NCBI GenBank assembly: GCA_046303115.1
Contig: JBKCGZ010000166.1
Coordinates: forward strand, 1 to 64,000
Source of the DNA: CAINEC01 sp046303115
GTDB lineage: Bacteria; Bacteroidota; Bacteroidia; AKYH767-A; OLB10
Direction: 5' to 3'
Length of the DNA stretch: 64,000 bases
Shown: positions 44,368 through 53,378 of the stretch, piece by piece
Layout of the letters: every line of letters begins with the position of its first letter
Numbering within the stretch: the stretch's first letter is position 1
The notes under the pieces: generated by a model
What the model was told of the DNA's origin: nothing
What the model saw: the letters and a program-made list of their open reading frames with translations, nothing else
Database searches by the model: none
Translations under genes and position numbers: made by a program

Positions 44368-46740
44368 ATGAAGAGCCATAAAGACAATATTCACTTAGTT
44401 GTCATTTTATCTTTTTTATCGATTATATTCCTTGCGGGATGCTCGGCCACCAAAAGTGTTCCTGATGGAAAGCACTTGCTTTGTAAAAATACAATTAAAA
44501 CAGACAGACCCGAATTAAAAGAAAACTTTAATGCGGTTATTAAGCAAAAGCCTAACAGGAAAATTTTCGGATTCGTGCGCTTTCATTTAAGCGTATACAA
44601 TTTTGCCTTCGGCGGAAAGGAAACTAAATTCAATCATTGGTTAAAATCAACTGTAGGTGAAGAACCAGTATTAGTCGACACATCAAAAGTTCGCAAATCG
44701 AGTGAGCAGTTACTCACTTTATTACAGAACAATGGATTTTTTAATGCTGTGGTATCCGACTCCGTTGAATATTGGAAGAAAAAAGCATTTGTATATTACA
44801 ACCTTCAAGGTAATGTACCCTATACATTTCTAAAACTTAAGTATGATATTAATGACTCTTTGGTACGCCAAGTAGTTTTACAAAACGACTCACTAACCTT
44901 CATTCATAAAGGAGACAATTATTCATCAGCTACCTTACAAAAAGAAAGAGACCGAATAACGTCATTATTAAGAAACACTGGATTCGCAGCTTTTAATTCG
45001 CAGTATATTCGATTTGTTGTAGATACAGGATTTAAATCCAATCAAGCAGAAGTTACTATGTTGATTTCTAATCCTAATCCGACGGAAGAACAAATCAAAA
45101 ATGGGATTATTCCGAAGCATCAGCTAGGCGTAAATAAAAACATAAGCGTTGATATGGATTATGAGCCTATTGATTTAAATCGAATAACAATTAACGATAG
45201 CGCTGTTTTTAATGATTATGTGTTTTACCCAAACCGTGATACTATATTCCTTTATAAATTTAATCGTTTAACAGATCATATTTACATTCAGCCGAACTCG
45301 CTATACTCACAAGAAAATATTGACTTAACCTACCAACGACTTGCAGACCTCGGTGTGTTTCGTTTTGTGAATATCAAATATCAGCAAATTGATGGTTTAG
45401 ATAGCCTTGGTAGAAATCAATACCATTGTAAGATTATGCTTTCACCGCAATATCGACAATCGTATAAATTCGAGGCGGAAGGAACGAACAGCGGTGGTAA
45501 TTTAGGTATATCCGGAAGCTTTGTCTACAGAAATAAAAATGTTTTTCGTGGAGCAGAACTATTGGAGTTTAAAATAAGAGGCGGATTAGAAATACAACGA
45601 TCGTTAACAACGGAAGAAAATCAAGCTTATAAATTCGGACTCTTTAACACGTTTGAATTTGGTCCTGAATTAAGTTTAAGCTTTCCAAGAGGGCTATGGC
45701 CTTTCACAATCAGGAACTCTAGAAAAGTTAGCAACCCTATCACCTCTGTATCGATAGGTTATAATGTGCAAAGCCGACCAGAATATTTCCGTCGACTTGC
45801 CAACTTATCATACTATTATACAAAGCGTACTTCTAAATACAATCGCTTTTATTTTTATCCAGCAGAGATTAACTATTTGAAAGTAGATTTAGATTCTGCA
45901 TTTAACGAGCAATTATTATCATACAACAATATCAACTTGATCAACTCTTATACTGATCAGCTGATTATAAACGGACGCTTTAGTTATTTGTATAATAATC
46001 AGATTGTGGGCAAGGCAGGCAACTTCACTTTCTTCCGATTTAATATTGAGTTTGCAGGCAATACACTTTCTTTGCTTCCAACGAGTACTTATAAAATTTC
46101 AGAATCAAATAGCCGCTTGATTGGAAAAGTACGCTATGCACAATATGTGCGACCTGATTTTGACTTCCGATACTATTTAAACTTCAATAAAACATCTTCG
46201 TTGGTAACGAGATTAGTTTCAGGTGTTGGCTATGCATATGGTAACTCCACATTAGTTCCATTTGAGAAAGCCTTTTATGCTGGAGGCCCCAATGACATCA
46301 GAGCGTGGAGGTCAAGATCTCTGGGACCAGGATCAAATGTAACAACAGATTTATTCCAGCAGTTTGGAGAATTTAAAATAACAGGTAATATTGAATACCG
46401 TTTTAATTTATACAAGTTTTTAAAAGGTGCAGTATTTTCTGATTTTGGAAACATTTGGTTATTGAATGATTCGGATGACAAGCCAGGGTCTGGAGTGAGT
46501 TTAAATACATTCGGAGATGAAATTGCAATTGGATCTGGTATAGGAATAAGAAGTGACTTTACCTTCTTTATTTTTAGATTAGATGCAGCGGTAAAAATGA
46601 AAGACCCTTCAAAACCTGTAGGGAGTCGTTGGATCGCTGGTGGTAATAACTTAACAGATGTTACTTTTAACTTCGGAATTGGTTATCCTTTTTTATTTTA
46701 TTGCATTTGTGTGATTGATTTTTTGGACTTTATTAATTAA
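44368..46740 (+). CDS. tamL: Translocation and assembly module lipoprotein TamL (BamA/TamA family)
   Basis: 790 residues. Unlike Proteobacterial TamA it has a lipobox (FLAGC, Cys25) followed by SATKSVPDGKHLL, the hallmark of Bacteroidota TamL. POTRA-like domains span about 30-390 and the Omp85 barrel about 395-775, with the conserved DIRAWRSRSLGPGS strand (VRGY equivalent). TamL works with TamB in assembling outer-membrane proteins; no tamB is in the window. The canonical C-terminal end FGIGYPF occurs at residue 775 but the frame continues for 15 hydrophobic residues (LFYCICVIDFLDFIN). The codon after Phe775 is TTA, one base from TAA, so a lost stop is likely. Confidence 0.9.
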   Translation: MKSHKDNIHLVVILSFLSIIFLAGCSATKSVPDGKHLLCKNTIKTDRPELKENFNAVIKQKPNRKIFGFVRFHLSVYNFAFGGKETKFNHWLKSTVGEEPVLVDTSKVRKSSEQLLTLLQNNGFFNAVVSDSVEYWKKKAFVYYNLQGNVPYTFLKLKYDINDSLVRQVVLQNDSLTFIHKGDNYSSATLQKERDRITSLLRNTGFAAFNSQYIRFVVDTGFKSNQAEVTMLISNPNPTEEQIKNGIIPKHQLGVNKNISVDMDYEPIDLNRITINDSAVFNDYVFYPNRDTIFLYKFNRLTDHIYIQPNSLYSQENIDLTYQRLADLGVFRFVNIKYQQIDGLDSLGRNQYHCKIMLSPQYRQSYKFEAEGTNSGGNLGISGSFVYRNKNVFRGAELLEFKIRGGLEIQRSLTTEENQAYKFGLFNTFEFGPELSLSFPRGLWPFTIRNSRKVSNPITSVSIGYNVQSRPEYFRRLANLSYYYTKRTSKYNRFYFYPAEINYLKVDLDSAFNEQLLSYNNINLINSYTDQLIINGRFSYLYNNQIVGKAGNFTFFRFNIEFAGNTLSLLPTSTYKISESNSRLIGKVRYAQYVRPDFDFRYYLNFNKTSSLVTRLVSGVGYAYGNSTLVPFEKAFYAGGPNDIRAWRSRSLGPGSNVTTDLFQQFGEFKITGNIEYRFNLYKFLKGAVFSDFGNIWLLNDSDDKPGSGVSLNTFGDEIAIGSGIGIRSDFTFFIFRLDAAVKMKDPSKPVGSRWIAGGNNLTDVTFNFGIGYPFLFYCICVIDFLDFIN

Positions 46741-46950
46741 AATCTTACAACGAATTTTAATTACTTAAACAAGATAATGACTAGCAAAATATAATCGCCT
46801 AAATGTGATTATTCACTAAAACCCTGTCATTTCTTACACTTTTTAAAACACATAATTCCTTCAAAACATCACAATGTAAGAATCCAACTATATTTTAAAA
46901 ATCAAAGTTTTAAGCGAGGGTATTTTTACTGCATCAAATATTTCAAACCA

Positions 46951-48096
46951 ATGCATAAAATATTACTTGTAGACGACCGACCTGAAAATTTATACTCGCT
47001 TGAGAATATACTCGCGAATGAAAACAGGATTATTTTAAAAGCTTCATCAGGTGAAGAAGCCTTGAAAATCGCTTTTAGCGAAGATATATCATTAATACTA
47101 CTTGATGTCCAAATGCCAGTAATGGATGGATTTGAAGTTGCTCATATGCTGAAGCAAACCAATAGAACGAAGAAAACGCCTATCATTTTTGTAACTGCAA
47201 TCAGCAAGGAAAAAAAATACATGCTTAAAGGATATCAGGAAGGCTGCATCGATTATTTATTTAAACCGCTAGATGTAGATATTACACAAGCTAAAGTAAA
47301 TACACTATTAAAACTTCACGATCAACAACGCGAATTGGAAATAAAAAATGCAGAGCTTGCGAAATTAAATCAAGAGAAAAATTATTTCCTTGGGGTAGCA
47401 TCACACGATTTAAGAAATCCAATAGGTAATATTATTTCGCTAGTGCATATTCTTGAAGATGAAATGGGCGATACATTATCATTGGAAATGAAAGAAATGC
47501 TTCAAATGATGCATGATTCAGGAAAGGATATGTTAGAACTATTAAATAACTTACTTGATGTTTCGAAAATAGAATCTGGTAAAATGAATCTTAAGCTAAA
47601 GAATGATTCGATAGCTGGCATTATACAAAAATCAATTAATGATAATATCCGCACCGCCAATGCAAAAGCAATTATACTTGATTATAATATCGGAGATAAT
47701 ATTCCGCAAGTAGCCTTCGATAAAATACATTTACAACAAGTATTAAACAATTTAATTTCAAATGCAATAAAGTTTTCTTTCGGAAATACTCATGTAGAGA
47801 TTAATGTAATAAGAAAAGAAAATGATATTGTAATTTCAGTAAAAGATCAAGGACAAGGAATTCCGTCAAATGATATTCACAGAGTGTTTCTTCCTTTTGC
47901 AAGAACGAGTGTAGCAAGTACAAATGGAGAAAAAAGCACAGGCCTTGGACTAACCATCGCGAAGCGCATTGTAGAGGCACATGGCGGAAATATTTGGCTT
48001 AGTAGCGAAGTTGGGAAAGGCACTACCTTCTTCTTTAGCCTACCAATAAATGAATATAAGAGAGAACCAATCCCTCTCGAGTTTATAAAAAGATAG
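46951..48096 (+). CDS. Response regulator-histidine kinase hybrid (REC-HisKA-HATPase)
   Basis: 381 residues, soluble. An N-terminal receiver domain (1-125) has acidic residues VDD, phospho-acceptor Asp52 in LLDVQMPVMDG, and the conserved LFKPLD Lys. After a short coiled coil comes the HisKA box SHDLRNPIGNI (His152), then N box QVLNNLISNAIKF, G1 VKDQGQGIP and G2 STGLGLTIAKRIVEAHGG. This is a kinase whose activity is probably set by phosphorylation of its own receiver by another kinase. No membrane sensor or output regulator is next to it. The 210 bases upstream contain no gene that I can see. Confidence 0.92.
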   Translation: MHKILLVDDRPENLYSLENILANENRIILKASSGEEALKIAFSEDISLILLDVQMPVMDGFEVAHMLKQTNRTKKTPIIFVTAISKEKKYMLKGYQEGCIDYLFKPLDVDITQAKVNTLLKLHDQQRELEIKNAELAKLNQEKNYFLGVASHDLRNPIGNIISLVHILEDEMGDTLSLEMKEMLQMMHDSGKDMLELLNNLLDVSKIESGKMNLKLKNDSIAGIIQKSINDNIRTANAKAIILDYNIGDNIPQVAFDKIHLQQVLNNLISNAIKFSFGNTHVEINVIRKENDIVISVKDQGQGIPSNDIHRVFLPFARTSVASTNGEKSTGLGLTIAKRIVEAHGGNIWLSSEVGKGTTFFFSLPINEYKREPIPLEFIKR

Positions 48097-48114
48097 CTGT
48101 TTAATTTGAAAATC

Positions 48115-48144
48115 AGGGCACCTCAAAAGGGTGCTCTTTTTTTT
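48115..48144 (+). terminator. Terminator between the histidine kinase and paaJ
   Basis: Stem AGGGCACC / GGTGCTCT (one G-U pair) followed by eight T's. The last T's also contain the stop codon of the convergent thiolase gene, so one hairpin serves both. Confidence 0.9.
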
Positions 48145-49351
48145 ATGCGCGCTCGAGAATCATTGCATACCCCTGCCCTACGCCTATACACATGGTCACC
48201 ATTGCAAACTTCTTATTCCCTTCAGCTAATTGATGGGATGCAGAAAGTGCTATTCTTGCTCCGCTCATTCCTAATGGATGACCTAACGCTATCGCACCAC
48301 CGTTCGGATTAATACGACTATCATTATCTGCCAATCCCCAACTACGAATACATGCCAAACTTTGAGCAGCGAATGCTTCATTCAATTCGATAATATCCAT
48401 ATCGTCCCAGGTAAGTCCTGCATTTTTCAATGCTTTATTTGCAGCTTCTACAGGGCCGATTCCCATAATACGAGGTTCAACACCCGCAATACCAACTGAA
48501 ACAATTCTACTTAATGCTTTGAGATTGTTTTTTTTCAAACCTTCTTCGGATGCTAGCAATATAGCAGCTGCACCATCATTTAATCCGCTTGCATTACCTG
48601 CAGTAACGGTACCGTCCTTACGAAAACTAGGCTTCAATTTAGCAAGCCCTTCGATAGACGTAGAAGGCTTTATAAACTCATCAGCCGTAAACAAAATCGG
48701 TTCGCCTTTTCGCTGTGGAATTTCAACTGCTATGATTTCATTTTCAAATTTACCTGCCTTTTGCGCTGCTACTGCTTTCTGTTGCGACCATAAAGCAAAT
48801 TGATCTTGATCCTCACGAGAAATACTATCACGAATAGCAAGATTCTCTGCTGTTTCACCCATAGCATCTACACCAAACTTTTCTTTCATTAATGGATTGA
48901 TAAATCGCCATCCGAAACTTGAATCGAACATTTGTGCATCGCGACCATAAGGTGTAGATGTTTTAGAAATCACCCAAGGGCCTCGTGTCATATGTTCTAC
49001 TCCACCAGCAATCATTAACTCTGCCTCACCTAACATCAACGAACGCCCCGCAGAAGCAATAGCTGATAATCCTGATGCACACAAACGATTTACTGTTTCT
49101 CCAGGAATTGAAACAGGCAAGCCAGCAAGCAAAGTAGCCATACGAGCAATATTTCGATTGTCTTCACCAGCCTGATTAGCGCAACCCATTATCACATCAC
49201 CTACAGCTGAAAAATCAACACCATTATTTTTTTCTGCCAGCTTTCTTAAAACCAAGGCAGCTAAATCATCTGCACGAATAGGCCCTAGCGTTCCACCAAA
49301 ATTACCGATTGGTGTTCTAACACCATTAACTATGTATGCGTTCTTAATCAT
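48143..49351 (-). CDS. paaJ: Thiolase, probable 3-oxoadipyl-CoA thiolase of the phenylacetate pathway
   Basis: 402 residues. The nucleophile Cys lies in NRLCASGLSAIASAGRSL, the GGVEHMTRGPWV loop, NEAFAAQSLACIRSWGL, GGAIALGHPLGMSGAR (His) and MCIGVGQGYAMILE (second Cys) complete the degradative thiolase set. By position at the end of the paa operon, and the closeness of its sequence pattern to PcaF/PaaJ, it should cleave 3-oxoadipyl-CoA to acetyl-CoA and succinyl-CoA. A general beta-ketothiolase is the alternative. One base separates it from paaI. Confidence 0.9.
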   Translation of the reverse strand: MIKNAYIVNGVRTPIGNFGGTLGPIRADDLAALVLRKLAEKNNGVDFSAVGDVIMGCANQAGEDNRNIARMATLLAGLPVSIPGETVNRLCASGLSAIASAGRSLMLGEAELMIAGGVEHMTRGPWVISKTSTPYGRDAQMFDSSFGWRFINPLMKEKFGVDAMGETAENLAIRDSISREDQDQFALWSQQKAVAAQKAGKFENEIIAVEIPQRKGEPILFTADEFIKPSTSIEGLAKLKPSFRKDGTVTAGNASGLNDGAAAILLASEEGLKKNNLKALSRIVSVGIAGVEPRIMGIGPVEAANKALKNAGLTWDDMDIIELNEAFAAQSLACIRSWGLADNDSRINPNGGAIALGHPLGMSGARIALSASHQLAEGNKKFAMVTMCIGVGQGYAMILERA

Positions 49352-49352
49352 A

Positions 49353-49781
49353 TTATTTTTCTTGAGGGAACCATTCCTTTGATGTTCTGTAAACTACTCC
49401 TTTGAACAACGCAACTGTTTGTCCTTGTTCATTCGTTACAATGATGGAATAAATTCCGATTTTATTTGTTAAACTTTTTTCTTCTGATGTTGCATAAATC
49501 ACATCATCTTCTTTCAAAGAAACAGTATGTGATATAGAGGTTTCGACTGATACACTTTGACGACCGTGAGAGTTAGAAGAAAATGCTAAAGCACTATCGG
49601 CAAGTGAATAGGTAATTCCTCCATGAGCTATACCAAATCCATTCAGCATTTCCTTTCTGATTTTCATTTTTAATTTACAAAAACCTGGAGCCACTTCTAA
49701 TACTTCAATACCTAACCACTGACTAAACCAATCGTGGTCATACATTCTTGAAACAATTTTATTGGCTTGATTAGCTTCCAT
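49353..49781 (-). CDS. paaI: PaaI-type hotdog thioesterase
   Basis: 142 residues. A hotdog fold with GFGIAHGGITYSLADSALAFSSNSHG (active-site Asp in the helix) and SVETSISHTVSLKEDDVIYATSEEKS. PaaI hydrolyses ring-hydroxylated phenylacetyl-CoA or other dead-end CoA esters and so rescues CoA when the pathway stalls. It lies between paaH (12-base gap) and paaJ (1 base). Confidence 0.93.
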   Translation of the reverse strand: MEANQANKIVSRMYDHDWFSQWLGIEVLEVAPGFCKLKMKIRKEMLNGFGIAHGGITYSLADSALAFSSNSHGRQSVSVETSISHTVSLKEDDVIYATSEEKSLTNKIGIYSIIVTNEQGQTVALFKGVVYRTSKEWFPQEK

Positions 49782-49793
49782 GAATGATGCTTA

Positions 49794-50966
49794 TTAATTA
49801 AAAAAAGATTTATTCTCTCTAACCATTTGGCGTAACAAAACAGATGCACGATAACGATCATCATGATACTCTATATACAGTGAATCTAAAATCGATAACA
49901 CTTTCTCCAATCCTATTTCATCTGCCCATTTAAGCAATCCCTTAGGATAGTTCACACCTTTGGTCATTGATAAATCAATATCTTCTGCAGTAGCAATTTT
50001 ATAATAAAGTGCATCCGCTGCTTCATTGATAAGCATAGCTAAAACACGAATAACAATTTCACTTGATAAATCATCATCCGTTTTCGCAACTGGATTAACC
50101 GCATTTTCGCCGTAATCATAATAACCCTTGCCAGTTTTTCTTCCTAGTCGCTCTGACTCTACCATTTTCTTTTGAATTAAAGACGGACGAAAACGAGCAT
50201 CATAATAAAACTGCTTCCATACAGTTTCTGTCACCGTGTAATTGATATCATTTCCGATTAAATCCATCAATTCAAACGGTCCCATTCTAAATCCGCCTTT
50301 CTCTCGCATCGCTGCATCAACAGTAGCCATATCAGCAATTCCTTCTTCAACAATCTTTAATGATTCACCATAAAACGGCCGAGCCACACGATTCACAATA
50401 AATCCAGGAGTATCTTTAGCAATTACAGGAACTTTTTTCCAAGCCTGCATTAATGATTTACAATCTTCTGCTAAACCATCTTTTGTTTGAAGCGCTGGAA
50501 TTACTTCTACTAGAGGCATTAATGGAGCTGGATTAAAAAAATGCAATCCGATAACTCGCTCAGGATTAGTACAAGCGGCAGCAACAGAAGTCACTGAAAG
50601 CGATGAAGTGTTTGATGCAAGTATACATGAAGCATTAACTACTTTCTCTAATGCTGAAAATAGTTCTTTCTTCACTTCTAGTATTTCAACGACTGCCTCA
50701 ATGATTAAATCCGCAGAAGCAAATCCACTCAATGAATCGATAACTGTAATTCGGCTACACAGAGCCGTTACATCCTCCTGCGACATTTTTCCTTTCTCTA
50801 CTAACTTATTCAATGAAGATTCTGTTTTCTTCAGTGCATTATTGGCAGCTCCTTCTTTGGCATCAAACAAAAAAACAGAATGACCAGCAGATGCTGCAAC
50901 TTGTGTAATACCGCTTCCCATTGCTCCCGCACCTATAACTCCAACAATTGATTTTTCTGATAACAT
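49794..50966 (-). CDS. paaH: 3-hydroxyacyl-CoA dehydrogenase
   Basis: 390 residues from the ATG at 50966; a 15-residue longer reading would overlap paaG. NAD-binding GVIGAGAMGSGITQVAASAG is followed by ILASNTSSLSVTSVAAACTNPERVIGLHFFNPAPLMPLVEVIP and GFIVNRVARPF. The C-terminal 3HCDH domain occurs twice (RMGPFELMDLIGNDINY; MTKGVNYPKGLLKWADEIG), as in PaaH. It oxidises 3-hydroxyadipyl-CoA to 3-oxoadipyl-CoA. An AAGGAG sequence lies six bases upstream of the ATG. Confidence 0.92.
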   Translation of the reverse strand: MLSEKSIVGVIGAGAMGSGITQVAASAGHSVFLFDAKEGAANNALKKTESSLNKLVEKGKMSQEDVTALCSRITVIDSLSGFASADLIIEAVVEILEVKKELFSALEKVVNASCILASNTSSLSVTSVAAACTNPERVIGLHFFNPAPLMPLVEVIPALQTKDGLAEDCKSLMQAWKKVPVIAKDTPGFIVNRVARPFYGESLKIVEEGIADMATVDAAMREKGGFRMGPFELMDLIGNDINYTVTETVWKQFYYDARFRPSLIQKKMVESERLGRKTGKGYYDYGENAVNPVAKTDDDLSSEIVIRVLAMLINEAADALYYKIATAEDIDLSMTKGVNYPKGLLKWADEIGLEKVLSILDSLYIEYHDDRYRASVLLRQMVRENKSFFN

Positions 50967-50967
50967 A

Positions 50968-51744
50968 TTATTCTCCTTTAAATACAGGCAAACGTTTTTC
51001 AAGAAAGGCATTTACTCCTTCTTTATGATCATAAGTTTGGCCAGCTTGTGCCTGATAGACTTCTTCTAATTTAAGCTGTTGTTTTAAATCTGATGTTGCT
51101 GATTGATTCAACAACATTTTCGTTAAGGCGATACCTTTAGTAGGCATATTCGCTAATTGAATACAAATCTTATCTACTTCCAATTTAAGTACATCATCTG
51201 CAAAACACTTATACACCATTCCCATTTCTGCAGCTTCTTTACCTCCTACCTTATCTGCCAGCATCATTAATCCTGCAGCACGTTGAAAACCGATTAGTCG
51301 CGGTAAAAAGAAAGTTCCACCGCTATCTGGAATTAAACCTATTTTACTAAAAGCTTGTATGAAAGATGCCGATTCTCCTGCTAAAACAATATCGCAAGCT
51401 AATGCGATGTTTGCACCTGCTCCAGCAGCAACACCATGTACCACTGCCACAACTGGCTTCTGCGCTTCACGGATTTTAATAATGATTGGGTTGTAATGCT
51501 CATCAACAATTTTTTGAATTCCTGGTCCATCAGGAGCAATAGCCTCTGATAAATCCTGACCAGCACAAAACGCTTTACCTTCTGCTTCAATCAAGATACA
51601 TCGAACAACATTATCAGCAGAAAAATTGTCGATTGCGGCTTGCATTTGCAAAGCCATTTCGCGATTAAAACTATTAAACTTTTCTGGGCGGTTTAACTTG
51701 ATTCGGCCTACCCCATTTTCAATCGTAGCAGTTATTAAGCTCAT
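50968..51744 (-). CDS. paaG: Enoyl-CoA hydratase/isomerase, PaaG type
   Basis: 258 residues. Crotonase fold with the oxyanion-hole loops FCAGQDLSEA and HGVAAGAGANIALACDIV, and the catalytic IPDSGGTFFLPRLIG (Asp/Ser-Gly-Gly in place of the Glu of ordinary hydratases), which is characteristic of PaaG, the 1,2-epoxyphenylacetyl-CoA isomerase that opens the epoxide to the oxepin. Only one crotonase is in this cluster, so either it also performs the PaaF hydratase step or paaF is elsewhere. It starts 67 bases after paaD; a TTTCTTTG box (one mismatch) in that gap could be a second promoter. Confidence 0.9.
   Translation of the reverse strand: MSLITATIENGVGRIKLNRPEKFNSFNREMALQMQAAIDNFSADNVVRCILIEAEGKAFCAGQDLSEAIAPDGPGIQKIVDEHYNPIIIKIREAQKPVVAVVHGVAAGAGANIALACDIVLAGESASFIQAFSKIGLIPDSGGTFFLPRLIGFQRAAGLMMLADKVGGKEAAEMGMVYKCFADDVLKLEVDKICIQLANMPTKGIALTKMLLNQSATSDLKQQLKLEEVYQAQAGQTYDHKEGVNAFLEKRLPVFKGE
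50973..50978 (-). promoter_or_regulatory. Shine-Dalgarno sequence before paaH
   Basis: AAGGAG on the minus strand, six bases from the paaH ATG and inside the end of paaG. Confidence 0.55.
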
Positions 51745-51811
51745 CTTTAAATTTCTTACTACAAAGAAAACTAAAAAAGGCTTTCGTTAAGCTATATTTA
51801 TGAATGAAGTA

Positions 51812-52306
51812 TCAGTGACATTTGAACTGCTCAAATGGTTGTCGACAGCCATTACAAAAGTGTAAAGCTTTGCAAGCAGTGGAACCAAATCGGCTGGTAA
51901 GTGAGGTGTCTGTTGAGCTACAAAAAGGACAAGCCACTGGACCTTTATCATTATTGGCAAAAGGATGTAAATTTTCGAAACTCAGTTTCTCAGGAGGTGC
52001 AATTCCATAGGCCTTTAACTTTTCCTTGGTTTCATCGCTCATCCAATCGGTTGTCCATGCCGGTTTATAAATCGTTTTGATACTTGGAGTTAAACCAACC
52101 AATAAAAGTTTTGCTCTTATTTGCTCCTCCATACTCTTCAAGGCAGGGCAACCAGAATATGTTGGGGTAATGTCAACATCCACATTTGAACCAGTAATTC
52201 GCACATCACGAACGACTCCTAATTCAACAATGCTAATAGCGGGAACCTCAGGATCAGGAATAGAATTTAACAAGTCCCAGATTTCACTAATTTCTAATGT
52301 TACCAT
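51812..52306 (-). CDS. paaD: Phenylacetyl-CoA epoxidase accessory protein PaaD
   Basis: 164 residues. A MIP18/DUF59 domain (about 5-95: IPDPEVPAISIVELGVVRDV, ITPTYSGCPAL) is followed by a C-terminal zinc/Fe-S ribbon with CPFCSSTDT and FCNGC. PaaD is needed for maturation or activity of the PaaABCE epoxidase, probably in iron-sulfur loading of the reductase. The 7-base overlap with paaC shows co-translation. Confidence 0.94.
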   Translation of the reverse strand: MVTLEISEIWDLLNSIPDPEVPAISIVELGVVRDVRITGSNVDVDITPTYSGCPALKSMEEQIRAKLLLVGLTPSIKTIYKPAWTTDWMSDETKEKLKAYGIAPPEKLSFENLHPFANNDKGPVACPFCSSTDTSLTSRFGSTACKALHFCNGCRQPFEQFKCH

Positions 52307-53070
52307 ACTGCGTCAGGATATGTTCTAGGCAGATATTGCATTTCAGCTAAAAGATAGCCTAAGTGCTCGCTATGTATGCCTTTCAAACCTCCAGTTGGGG
52401 AATAAGTATTATTTTCAGGAACAGACAATGTTGCTTTAGCAAAAATTTCATGTACCATTTTTGTCCATTCATCACGCAACGTTGCTTTATCAAATGCAAT
52501 TCCGTTGCTTATTAATAAAGCATCTATACTATCTTGCTCAAAAAGCTCATTCGTATATGGCCATAATTCGTTTAAGGAATTTTGAATACGCTGATGACTT
52601 TCTGCTGTGCCATCACCTAAACGAACTACCCAATCACCTGCATGTCGAACATGATAAGTAACCTCCTTAATTGATTTAGCTGCAAGTCCTGAAATTGTTT
52701 CATCAGTGCTCTTCATCAAATCACGAAACATCAGATAATCGAAACAACCATTTAAAAACAGTTTCATCATGGTAAATCCGAAATCTTTATTATCGGGCTG
52801 CTCCACCATTAATTTATTTCTAAACTCTCTTTCTCCTCTGCGAAACGCATAAAAATCTTCTGTTTTTCCGTCGCCTTCTATCTGAGCAGCATACGTATAA
52901 AAGCCACGTGACTGACCAATTAGATCTAGTGCTACATTACTCATTGCAATATCTTCTTCAAGGATAGGTCCATGACCTGTCCACTCAGAAATTCGTTGCG
53001 CATGTATTAGTGAATTATCAGCGATACGTAGACAAAAATCAATTAACGCTTTATTTAAGTCCGTCATCAT
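52300..53070 (-). CDS. paaC: Phenylacetyl-CoA epoxidase structural subunit PaaC
   Basis: 256 residues. A ferritin-like four-helix protein (FCLRIADNSLIHAQRISEWTGHGPILEEDIAMSNVALDLIGQ) that lacks the full diiron site and binds PaaA as a non-catalytic partner. The motif EVTYHVRHAGDWVVRLGDGTAES is typical of PaaC. ATGA-type overlap with paaB. Confidence 0.94.
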   Translation of the reverse strand: MMTDLNKALIDFCLRIADNSLIHAQRISEWTGHGPILEEDIAMSNVALDLIGQSRGFYTYAAQIEGDGKTEDFYAFRRGEREFRNKLMVEQPDNKDFGFTMMKLFLNGCFDYLMFRDLMKSTDETISGLAAKSIKEVTYHVRHAGDWVVRLGDGTAESHQRIQNSLNELWPYTNELFEQDSIDALLISNGIAFDKATLRDEWTKMVHEIFAKATLSVPENNTYSPTGGLKGIHSEHLGYLLAEMQYLPRTYPDAVW

Positions 53071-53357
53071 ATTTGTTTTAACCCGTCAGCTGTTTTGAAA
53101 AAGTTGGGAGAGCGATACATTTTATCATTTGCGGGGTCGAAGAATGCACCTGCATCTTCCGGAGAAGAAGCGATGATAGCATCACTTGGAACAACCCAAA
53201 TATTAACCCCTTCTTGTCTTCTACTGTAAACATCTCTTGCATTTAAAAGAGCAATTTCACCATCAGGAGCGTGAACGCTTCCTGCATGCTCATGAGGTGC
53301 ACCTTGTTTTTTTTGAGTGAACACTTCCCACGTAGGCCATTGATGATTTGATTCCAT
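53067..53357 (-). CDS. paaB: Phenylacetyl-CoA epoxidase subunit PaaB
   Basis: 96 residues. It matches PaaB throughout: WEVFTQKKQGAPHEHAGSVHAPD, LLNARDVYSRRQEGVNIWVVP, and the C-terminal DKMYRSPNFFKTADGLKQI. PaaB bridges two PaaAC heterodimers in the epoxidase complex. The gene lies 21 bases after paaA. Confidence 0.94.
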   Translation of the reverse strand: MESNHQWPTWEVFTQKKQGAPHEHAGSVHAPDGEIALLNARDVYSRRQEGVNIWVVPSDAIIASSPEDAGAFFDPANDKMYRSPNFFKTADGLKQI

Positions 53358-53378
53358 TATTACTAATCAATTAAATTA

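Noticed and set aside
46689..46695. Frameshift in the T-run at the end of tamL
   Set aside because: Removing or adding a T does not restore an immediate stop after GYPF, whereas a single TAA to TTA change does; stop loss is the simpler explanation.
46741..46950. 210-base gap before the histidine kinase as a small RNA or gene
   Set aside because: AT-rich with no hairpin plus T-tract and no credible reading frame.
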